A DNA stretch of 6,097 nucleotides from Thermoanaerobaculia bacterium (lineage in GTDB: Bacteria; Acidobacteriota; Thermoanaerobaculia; Multivoradales; UBA5704): NCBI GenBank assembly GCA_025937035.1, contig JAICSG010000263.1:1-6097 (forward strand), written 5' to 3'. How positions within the stretch are numbered: the first letter of the stretch is position 1; each line of letters begins with the position of its first letter. Shown here one piece after another: positions 1 to 3,820 of this stretch. A model generated the notes under the pieces. The model was not told the DNA's origin. It made no database searches and worked only from the letters and a program-made list of their open reading frames with translations. The translations under genes and the position numbers were made by a program.

Positions 1-772
1 CGATCACCCGGTCGTAGACCCGCTCCTCGGTCCCGCCGTCGACCTGGCCGGAATGAACGGAGACCACGAGCTGCCCCTCGCACCGTTCGATCCTCTCGAC
101 GTCGCGGTCGGGCAGGGTGTGGACGAGCGCCGCGGTGGGGATCAGGTTCTCCGCCGTCTCGGAGGCCGGGGCCCCGCCGCCGATCACCAGGACCCGCTGG
201 TTGGTGAAGTCCTCGGGGTCGACCGAAACCTCGGCGTAGCTTTCCGCCTGGTCGATGCCGGGGATGGAAGGCACCCAGGGCCTGGAGGTCCCGGTGGCCA
301 CGATCAGCCGCCGGCAGGAGAAGACGCTGCCCGCGGCGTCGGTGAGCCGGAAGAGGCCCGTCCCCGTCTTTTCGACGCGCAGGACGCGGGAGCCGCAGCG
401 GACGTTGAGGTCATGGCGCTCCGCGTAGTCGCCGAGGTAGCGGACCATGTCGTCGGCGGACGGGACGTAGCTGCGGCTGACGTCCGAGAAGCGGAAGGCG
501 CCGTCGCCGTCCTCGTCGAGGAGCGAGCATTCGTCGAAGCGGAGCCGGATCTCGGGGTCCTCGGAGCCCGTGTGTATCTTGTTGCGGGAGGCCAGGGCGC
601 GGTGCCGCGGATACGTCTTGAAGAAGGTGCCGGGCGAGTCGCCGGCTTCGAGGATCAGGTAGCTGTGCCCGGCGCGGGAAAGATGGTGGCCCATCTGAAG
701 GCCCGCCGGGCCGGCGCCGAGGATGAGGTACTCGTAACTGACTTCCCCTCCAAAGCTCACGCCATGGTTCAT
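1..772 (-). CDS. FAD-dependent oxidoreductase, FOXRED2-like (3' end outside window)
   Basis: 257 N-terminal residues are visible. A first dinucleotide-binding loop, GAGPAGLQ, sits at residues 19-26 and should bind FAD. An ATG-type motif (VATGTSRPWVP) is at about 158-168. A second Rossmann-type loop (GGGAPASETAENL) is at 198-210 and is likely the NAD(P)H site. The blocks TYPRHR, DMVRYLGD, SVDPEDF, ETAEN and YDRVI match, from memory, the FOXRED2 (ERFAD) branch of flavoproteins rather than classical flavin monooxygenases, so an NAD(P)H-dependent flavin oxidoreductase is likely; its substrate cannot be told. No signal peptide is seen, suggesting a cytoplasmic enzyme. The ATG at 772 is chosen because GGAGGGGG (complement of 782-789) lies 9 nt upstream. 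The stop and C-terminal third lie beyond position 1. It follows the VOC gene on the same strand after 114 bp. Oxidoreductase fold: high confidence; FOXRED2 affinity: moderate. Confidence 0.9.
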   Translation of the reverse strand, partial: MNHGVSFGGEVSYEYLILGAGPAGLQMGHHLSRAGHSYLILEAGDSPGTFFKTYPRHRALASRNKIHTGSEDPEIRLRFDECSLLDEDGDGAFRFSDVSRSYVPSADDMVRYLGDYAERHDLNVRCGSRVLRVEKTGTGLFRLTDAAGSVFSCRRLIVATGTSRPWVPSIPGIDQAESYAEVSVDPEDFTNQRVLVIGGGAPASETAENLIPTAALVHTLPDRDVERIERCEGQLVVSVHSGQVDGGTEERVYDRVI

Positions 773-820
773 TGAAAGCTTCCCCCTCCAAGAAATGCCG
801 CCGGAGCGAGCCGGCCGGCG

Positions 821-845
821 AAAGAAAATAAGTGCTTCGCACTAT
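821..845 (-). terminator. possible weak terminator after the VOC gene
   Basis: Read on the minus strand, AGTGC-GAA-GCACT (843 to 831) forms a 5-bp stem with a 3-nt loop, extendable by two A-T pairs across one bulged base. It is followed directly by the T-rich stretch TATTTTCTTT (830 to 821). It lies about 45 nt beyond the VOC stop and upstream of the flavoprotein gene. The stem is short, so termination would be partial at best. Confidence 0.35.
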
Positions 846-886
846 CAGTGGCGCTTGGAGGGGAGAGCGGGACACGCCTTCCACGT

Positions 887-1252
887 CTAGCTCGCGGAGA
901 GGACGAAGGAGTTGCCGTCGGGGTCCTTGAAAATCACGAACGAGCCCCACTCGGCGGCCTTCGGCGGGCCCGAGAATTCGACCCCGCGCTCCGACAGCTC
1001 CCGGTAGGTCTTCTGGATGTCGTCGGTGGTGAAGGAGATGCTGGAGAAGGTGCCGATGCGGTCCTCGTGACCGTCCGGCGTGAAGAGGACCAGGCCGGTC
1101 GCCGCCCCCGGGATGCGCAGCTCGATCCAGCGCTGCTTGTCGTTGAACGGCTGGTCGGTGGCCACGGCGAAGCCGAGCTTCTCCGTGTAGAAGGCGAGCG
1201 CGCGACCCTGATCCGACACCGGTACCGAGGCGAATTTGATCCCCTTGATCAT
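887..1252 (-). CDS. VOC family (glyoxalase/bleomycin-resistance fold) protein
   Basis: This 121-residue protein has the length of a single-subunit VOC protein with two beta-alpha-beta-beta-beta modules. Module 1 includes DQGRALAFYTEKLGF (about 13-27) and RWIELRIPG (about 44-53). Module 2 includes SSISFTTDDI (about 74-83), an ELSERGVEF helix-strand and the family's closing FKDPDGN motif near the C terminus. VOC proteins include dioxygenases, isomerases, lyases and drug-binding proteins, so the substrate is unknown. Of the four usual metal-ligand positions only the Glu in WIEL is obvious. The first strand (FASVPV), the second-module strand (SISF) and the last strand (NSFVL) lack the usual His/His/Glu, so a classical metal enzyme is doubtful. 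The ATG at 1252 is preferred over a longer reading that begins 24 codons upstream because AAGGAG lies 7 nt before it and the extra residues (Arg-rich) do not look like VOC sequence. Likely cytoplasmic dimer. Confidence 0.9.
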   Translation of the reverse strand: MIKGIKFASVPVSDQGRALAFYTEKLGFAVATDQPFNDKQRWIELRIPGAATGLVLFTPDGHEDRIGTFSSISFTTDDIQKTYRELSERGVEFSGPPKAAEWGSFVIFKDPDGNSFVLSAS

Positions 1253-1295
1253 CGTCTGGCTCCTTATAGGAATGGTCGTTCCGTCCGTCCAGGCC

Positions 1296-1324
1296 AGTCT
1301 CGTCCGGCGCCTCCGGAGCGTCAA
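1296..1324 (-). promoter_or_regulatory. putative promoter for the VOC gene
   Basis: On the minus strand TTGACG (1324 to 1319) matches the sigma-70 -35 consensus at five of six bases. After a 17-nt spacer comes GAGACT (1301 to 1296), a weak -10. Transcription would begin near 1289, giving a leader of about 37 nt that contains the AAGGAG ribosome binding site. Judged by eye only. Confidence 0.4.
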
Positions 1325-1340
1325 GATCCGAAATTCCTGC

Positions 1341-1359
1341 TATGGCAACGATTGCCATA
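1341..1359. promoter_or_regulatory. perfect dyad, probable operator
   Basis: TATGGCAACGATTGCCATA is an 8-bp perfect inverted repeat (TATGGCAA / TTGCCATA) around the centre CGA. It lies between the divergent VOC and winged-helix genes, 13 bp upstream of the latter's ATG and overlapping its presumed promoter, and just upstream of the VOC -35. Such a site suits a dimeric repressor, possibly the adjacent winged-helix protein acting on itself. I do not recognise it as the site of a named regulator. No T-run follows, so a terminator is unlikely. Confidence 0.55.
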
Positions 1360-1363
1360 TAGT
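1358..1363 (+). promoter_or_regulatory. putative -10 element, leaderless winged-helix gene
   Basis: TATAGT matches the -10 consensus at five of six bases and ends 8 nt before the ATG at 1372, so transcription would start almost at the start codon. The bases before the ATG are pyrimidine-rich (CTCCTCCC) with no Shine-Dalgarno sequence, which fits a leaderless mRNA. No good -35 is present (TTCCTG at 1334-1339 is the best), and the dyad at 1341-1359 fills the spacer. Confidence 0.4.
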
Positions 1364-1371
1364 CTCCTCCC

Positions 1372-1689
1372 ATGAAGACCGTAGAGGTCGACGCCTACGT
1401 CATCGACACCTTGATGCAGGATCTGGTCGGGCACGATCACCAGCCCTCCGCGTTCCTGGTCTACCTGTTCCTGTGGAAGGCCACGGAGGGGGGCGGGAGG
1501 CCGAGCGAGCCGATCAGCCTGCGGTCTCTCGCCGAGGGCACCGGGCTGTCGAAGCGGGCGGTCCAGGAGGCGGTCAACCGGCTGGAGCGCCGGCGCCTGG
1601 CGGTGGTCCATCGCGACCATCCGCTGGCGGTCCCCCGGTACGAGGTCCTCCGCCCCTGGCGCCGGTGGCAGGACAAAGGCCCGGCTTGA
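1372..1689 (+). CDS. small winged-helix/HTH DNA-binding protein
   Basis: A 105-residue protein. Residues 1-40 form an N-terminal helical segment (DAYVIDTLMQDLVG, then PSAFLVYLFLW). Residues 48-75 form a helix-turn-helix: ISLRSLAEGTGLSK as the scaffold and turn, then RAVQEAVNRLERRRL as recognition helix. Residues 76-95 (AVVHRDHP, then PRYEVLRPW) resemble the wing and a closing strand. No effector domain follows, so it is a minimal MarR/DnaD/replication-initiator-like winged helix; its target is unknown. The ATG at 1372 has no ribosome binding site but a -10-like TATAGT at 1358-1363 suggests leaderless translation. The gene is divergent from the VOC gene across a dyad that it may bind, and lies 47 bp upstream of the sigma factor gene, so it could act on either. 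Winged-helix fold: fairly sure; role: inference. Confidence 0.82.
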   Translation: MKTVEVDAYVIDTLMQDLVGHDHQPSAFLVYLFLWKATEGGGRPSEPISLRSLAEGTGLSKRAVQEAVNRLERRRLAVVHRDHPLAVPRYEVLRPWRRWQDKGPA

Positions 1690-1713
1690 TCGGGGCCGCC
1701 CCTGGTGTAGGCT
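1686..1713 (+). promoter_or_regulatory. putative promoter for the sigma factor gene
   Basis: TTGATC (1686-1691) overlaps the stop codon of the winged-helix gene, and TAGGCT (1708-1713) follows after 16 nt. Transcription would start near 1720, leaving a short leader with GGAGA (1726-1730) 6 nt before the TTG at 1737. The -10 match is weak, so read-through from the upstream gene remains possible. Confidence 0.35.
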
Positions 1714-1736
1714 ATGCGCCCGGCCGGAGAGACGCC

Positions 1737-2297
1737 TTGATCACGGATACGCCGAAGACGAGCCCCGATCCCCCGATGGACTACGAGCAGCTCCATCGCG
1801 ACCTCGTGCGCGCGGTGGACCGCGTCTGCCCCCGCTGGATGTCCGACCGGGCGGACGACCTCGTGCAGGTGGCGCTGATGCGGGTGATGGAGATCCAGCG
1901 CAAGAAGGAAGGGACCGCCGAGTTTTCCCCCTTCTATCTCAAGAAGGCGGCCTACAGCGCGATGATCGACGAGATCCGCCGGCTGCGGCGCCGCCAGGAG
2001 GTCTCGCTCGAAGGCGGGAGCGACGACGAGGAGGAGGCGGTGGTCTACGATCCGGCGGCCCCCACTCCCGACCCGGAGCGCGCCTCGGCCGGACGCCAGG
2101 TCGGCCGCGCCATCCGCGACTGCCTGGGCCGCATGGTGCCCCCCCGGCGACACGCCGTGACCCTCAATCTCCAGGGGCACAGCGTCCCCGAGATCGGCCG
2201 GCTCCTGGGGTGGACCACCAAAAAGGCGGAGAACCTGGTCTACCGGGGGATGTCCGACCTGCGCGGCTGCCTGGGCACGAAGGGAATCCAGAGCTGA
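1737..2297 (+). CDS. sigma-70 family (ECF-like) RNA polymerase sigma factor
   Basis: 186 residues when started at TTG 1737 (173 from ATG 1776). Only sigma regions 2 and 4 are present, as in ECF sigma factors. Region 2 spans about 17-86 and includes RADDLVQVALMRVM and the region 2.3/2.4-like FYLKKAAYSAMIDEIRRLRRR stretch, which should melt and read the -10. An acidic linker follows at about 90-115 (DDEEEAVV, then Pro-rich). Region 4 covers about 120-178, with a helix-turn-helix around GHSVPEIGRLLGWTTKKAEN for the -35. The TTG start is preferred because GGAGA lies 6 nt upstream, whereas ATG 1776 has no ribosome binding site; the 13 extra residues are Pro/Thr-rich and carry no sigma motif, so ATG 1776 stays possible. 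The anti-sigma gene follows after 288 bp, suggesting a regulatory pair with separate transcription. Family: high confidence; regulon unknown. Confidence 0.92.
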   Translation: MITDTPKTSPDPPMDYEQLHRDLVRAVDRVCPRWMSDRADDLVQVALMRVMEIQRKKEGTAEFSPFYLKKAAYSAMIDEIRRLRRRQEVSLEGGSDDEEEAVVYDPAAPTPDPERASAGRQVGRAIRDCLGRMVPPRRHAVTLNLQGHSVPEIGRLLGWTTKKAENLVYRGMSDLRGCLGTKGIQS

Positions 2298-2300
2298 AGC

Positions 2301-2331
2301 AAAAAGGGCCGCCCGGGGTCTCCGGACGGCC
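2301..2331. terminator. hairpin after the sigma gene, T-run on the minus strand only
   Basis: GGCCGCCCGG (2307-2316) pairs with CCGGACGGCC (2322-2331) at nine of ten positions around a 5-nt loop. On the plus strand no T-run follows, so it is a poor intrinsic terminator for the sigma gene although it sits 9 nt past its stop. On the minus strand the stem is followed by C and TTTTT (2305 to 2301), which is terminator-like, yet there is no convergent gene here to terminate. It may stabilise the 3' end of the sigma mRNA or stop antisense transcription. Confidence 0.4.
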
Positions 2332-2438
2332 GAACACGGCAGAATTCTCGCTGTGTGAGGTTGCCTTCGGCGCCTTGCGGCCATCGAAGGGGCCGGATGG
2401 GGCCGGCCCGCCGTGGAGAACGAAGGGCGGCCCGCGAT

Positions 2439-2465
2439 CCCCTCACCCCGGTGGAGCGTGAGGGG
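2439..2465 (+). repeat. hairpin, 8-bp perfect stem
   Basis: CCCCTCAC (2439-2446) pairs perfectly with GTGAGGGG (2458-2465) around an 11-nt loop and is followed by TTT. It could be a weak terminator of sigma-gene transcripts or part of the structured leader of the anti-sigma gene. Confidence 0.4.
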
Positions 2466-2473
2466 TTTCCAGG

Positions 2474-2528
2474 CTCCGGCTCGTTTCTTTCTTGGGCGAC
2501 CCTGGAACAGGGTGCCCCCGAGCCGGAG
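2474..2528 (+). promoter_or_regulatory. nested stem-loop upstream of the anti-sigma gene
   Basis: An outer 10-bp perfect stem, CTCCGGCTCG (2474-2483) with CGAGCCGGAG (2519-2528), encloses an inner 10-bp stem: GGGC plus ACCCTG (2494-2504, one bulged G) with CAGGGT plus GCCC (2508-2517) around a GAA loop. A 10-nt pyrimidine run (2484-2493) separates the stems on the left side. The structure ends 57 nt before the anti-sigma ATG and is followed by CCTTTTG at 2535-2541. It could be a cis-acting RNA leader, attenuator or small RNA. It matches no riboswitch I recognise. Together with the two hairpins before it, it accounts for most of the 288-bp gap, where I see no credible gene. Confidence 0.45.
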
Positions 2529-2585
2529 GAGATTCCTTTTGAATTACCATGACTTTGCGATGAGGAACGGAAGAGAGGTGCACGG

Positions 2586-3251
2586 ATGAACGACGAGGCC
2601 CAGCAGATCTCCCGATGGCGCGCCGCCTTCGCGGAGCTGGATGCCGCCCCCGACCCGGCGAGCTGTCCCAGCCCGGAGACGATCTGGTCGGCGGTGCGGG
2701 GTGAGCTGTCTCCGCCTCAGATGGAGACGGTGGTGGACCACGTCGCCGCCTGCGCCGCCTGCGCCGAGGACTGGCGGCTCGCGGCCGAGATCCAGCGGCA
2801 GGAGGAGAAGGCCGCCGCGGGTCCCGGCAAGGTGATCCCGGGGCGCTTCGGGCAGTGGCGTCCGCTCGCCGCGGCGGCGGCCCTGGCCGCCGGCCTGCTG
2901 ATCGCGGTGGGCGTCTACCGCGTGAATCAGCCCGTGCAGGAGCCCACCTATCGCGAGGTCCAGCACGCCGGCATCCGCTCGCTCCTGCCCGAGGGGCAGG
3001 CGCTCTCCCGCGACGCCGCCGTGCTCCGCTGGTCCCCGCTGGCCGGAGCGGTCTCCTACGACGTGCAGGTGAGCACCGAGGACCTGCGCACCGTCGCCAC
3101 GGCCAAGGGGCAGACCGCCACCGAGTACCGCCTCCCCCAGAGCGCGCTCACCGGTCTGCCCGCCGGTACCCGGCTCCTCTGGCAGGTGGACGCCGTTCGA
3201 GCGGACGGCACGCATGAGACTTCGCCGACGTTCGTGACGGCGGTGAGGTAG
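2586..3251 (+). CDS. zf-HC2 anti-sigma factor with transmembrane helix and FN3-like C-terminal domain
   Basis: 221 residues. The N-terminal part is a zinc-binding anti-sigma (ZAS) domain with Cys27, His52, Cys56 and Cys59: the spacing C-x24-H-x3-C-x2-C is that of the family, which binds sigma region 2/4 and blocks RNA polymerase. A transmembrane helix covers about 94-112 (PLAAAAALAAGLLIAVGVY), with Arg residues on the cytoplasmic side. The outside part (about 145-221) has the strand pattern of a fibronectin-III/Ig-like sandwich: LRWSPLAGAVSYDVQV, then TEYRLPQSALTGLPAGT and LLWQVDAV. That domain could sense an extracytoplasmic ligand. The ATG at 2586 follows AGAGGT with about 7 nt spacing. The likely partner is the sigma factor encoded upstream; pairing is inferred from adjacency. 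Palindromes start 4 bp after the stop. ZAS and membrane anchor: strong; FN3-like fold: moderate. Confidence 0.88.
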   Translation: MNDEAQQISRWRAAFAELDAAPDPASCPSPETIWSAVRGELSPPQMETVVDHVAACAACAEDWRLAAEIQRQEEKAAAGPGKVIPGRFGQWRPLAAAAALAAGLLIAVGVYRVNQPVQEPTYREVQHAGIRSLLPEGQALSRDAAVLRWSPLAGAVSYDVQVSTEDLRTVATAKGQTATEYRLPQSALTGLPAGTRLLWQVDAVRADGTHETSPTFVTAVR

Positions 3252-3254
3252 GCC

Positions 3255-3419
3255 GCCCGGGGATCAATCCCCGGGCTACGTCTCAACCAAAAAGCCGGCT
3301 GAAGCCGGCTCCCCCCTTTCAGAGACAAATCTTGGAGCCGGCTTCAGCCGGCTTTTCGTTTCCTTCGTAGCCCGGGCATTCATGCCCGGGCGGGAGGCCA
3401 GGATCACTGGTGATCCTAC
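3255..3419. repeat. REP/REPIN-like palindrome array with GTAG/GGAG heads
   Basis: Five palindromes are packed here, each with a 2-nt centre and a tetranucleotide head. Unit A: 3255-3276, head GTAG on the minus strand (3279-3276). Unit B: 3293-3310, head GGAG on the minus strand (3312-3309). Unit B': 3336-3353, head GGAG on the plus strand (3334-3337). Unit C: 3370-3391, head GTAG on the plus strand (3367-3370). Unit D: 3400-3417, head GTAG on the minus strand (3419-3416). A/B and B'/C are mirror images: A and the reverse complement of C (26 nt including CTACG) agree at 23 positions, and B/B' form a perfect 23-bp inverted repeat. A GTAG head beside a hairpin is the hallmark of REP sequences moved by RAYT (TnpA-REP) transposases, and two inverted REPs make a REPIN. 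No transposase gene is in the window. Copy number elsewhere in the genome cannot be seen. Confidence 0.65.
3289..3356. terminator. bidirectional terminator-like hairpin inside the palindrome array
   Basis: 3290-3312 and 3334-3356 are a perfect 23-bp inverted repeat around a 21-nt loop. The right arm ends in TTTT and the left arm begins with AAAAA, so both strands read a very stable stem followed by T residues. Transcripts of the anti-sigma gene, which ends 38 nt upstream, would probably stop here, separating it from the peptide gene. The 4-nt T-run on the plus strand is short. Confidence 0.5.
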
Positions 3420-3596
3420 AGATCTAATCTAATCAACGACTTACATGGAAACCAAAAGAAACATTCAGGGGACTAAGACGTATGGAACGACGAAGTGAGG
3501 GGATCGGGCGGTCGGGTTCGTTCCAAGGATTGTAGGGATGAAACGAGATAGACACCCGGACCCAATAACGGACACTGATTTCATGAGGAGCTGATC
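3420..3596 (+). other. A+T-rich leader of the peptide gene
   Basis: About 180 bp without a recognisable gene, clearly richer in A+T than the rest, especially 3418-3480. It holds a small tandem repeat (ATCTAATCTAATC, 3422-3434) and an 8-bp inverted repeat, TGGAACGA (3483-3490) and TCGTTCCA (3518-3525), around a 27-nt loop. The end carries GAGGAG (3585-3590), the ribosome binding site of the peptide gene. A promoter for that gene must lie here or upstream, but I could not find a -35/-10 pair with normal spacing; it may depend on an alternative sigma factor. Confidence 0.5.
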
Positions 3597-3719
3597 ATGA
3601 GCGATAAGCTGAGCCAGACCGCCCCCGCGACCACCGTGAAGACCACGACGGGCGACAACACGCCGGACCCCGGTGATTGCTGCACGGTGCCGCCGCCGAC
3701 CGATCCCCCGACCACCTAA
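3597..3719 (+). CDS. 40-residue Thr/Pro-rich peptide with Cys-Cys motif
   Basis: An unrecognised small gene of 40 codons plus TAA. GAGGAG lies 6 nt before the ATG, one of the best ribosome binding sites in the window, and an in-frame TGA at 3576-3578 excludes longer versions. The N-terminal part is polar (begins MSDKLSQTAP, then ATTVKTTTG). A turn-rich stretch, TPDPGDCC, at residues 22-29 is followed by VPPPTDPPTT at the C terminus. There is no hydrophobic segment, so no Sec signal or membrane anchor. The shape (polar N-terminal half, compact Cys-containing tail) is compatible with a RiPP-like precursor, a protease substrate or a small signalling peptide; none can be proven. A UUCG-loop terminator begins 22 nt after the stop, so it probably has its own short mRNA. 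It lies between the anti-sigma and CHAT genes, and the CHAT protein is the obvious candidate partner. Coding status: fairly likely; function unknown. Confidence 0.68.
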   Translation: MSDKLSQTAPATTVKTTTGDNTPDPGDCCTVPPPTDPPTT

Positions 3720-3741
3720 GCCTCCTCTCCGCTGATGACGC

Positions 3742-3773
3742 GGGCGGCTCTTCGGGGCCGCCCTTTCCGTTTA
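3742..3773 (+). terminator. intrinsic terminator with UUCG tetraloop
   Basis: GGGCGGCTC (3742-3750) pairs with GGGCCGCCC (3755-3763) over 9 bp, with one U-G pair, around the loop TTCG closed by C-G, an exceptionally stable tetraloop. TTTCCGTTT follows. It stands 22 nt after the stop of the peptide gene and 47 nt before the CHAT gene, so it should end the peptide mRNA. Partial read-through into the CHAT gene is possible. Confidence 0.8.
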
Positions 3774-3784
3774 ATCTCCAGCCC

Positions 3785-3813
3785 TCGTGACCGCTACAGC
3801 CCTGCGGTAAGAT
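3785..3813 (+). promoter_or_regulatory. putative promoter of the CHAT gene (leaderless)
   Basis: TAAGAT (3808-3813) is a good -10 and ends 7 nt before the ATG at 3821, placing the transcription start at or next to the start codon. A -35 is weak: TCGTGA at 3785-3790 (17-nt spacer) or GTGACC at 3787-3792 (15-nt spacer). The promoter lies directly after the upstream terminator, so the CHAT gene appears to be transcribed on its own. Confidence 0.5.
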
Positions 3814-3820
3814 CGCGAGG

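Noticed and set aside
53..775. 240-codon plus-strand open frame
   Set aside because: It lies opposite the flavoprotein gene and has low-complexity Gly/Ala/Arg/Asp-rich sequence; the minus strand has clear FAD motifs and a ribosome binding site.
411..1373. 320-codon minus-strand open frame
   Set aside because: It spans parts of the flavoprotein and VOC genes in another frame, is Arg/Pro-rich and shows no domain.
1236..1736. Long N-terminal extension of the sigma factor back to 1236
   Set aside because: The frame runs through the divergent promoter region and the winged-helix gene; the extension is low-complexity, and the sigma domains start only after 1776.
1461..2384. 307-codon minus-strand open frame
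   Set aside because: Antisense shadow of the winged-helix and sigma genes caused by high G+C; no recognisable motif.
2355..2552. 65-codon plus-strand open frame between the sigma and anti-sigma genes
   Set aside because: Non-ATG start without ribosome binding site, and it runs through the hairpins; composition is that of a chance frame.
3255..3419. CRISPR array
   Set aside because: The repeats are mirror-image palindromes of differing sequence, not regularly spaced direct repeats with spacers, and no cas gene is present.
2504..3488. GGAAC motifs (2504-2508 and 3484-3488) as ECF -35 elements before the anti-sigma and peptide genes
   Set aside because: Neither has a CGTC/GTC-like -10 at the usual 16-17 nt spacing, and the first lies inside a hairpin loop and stem.
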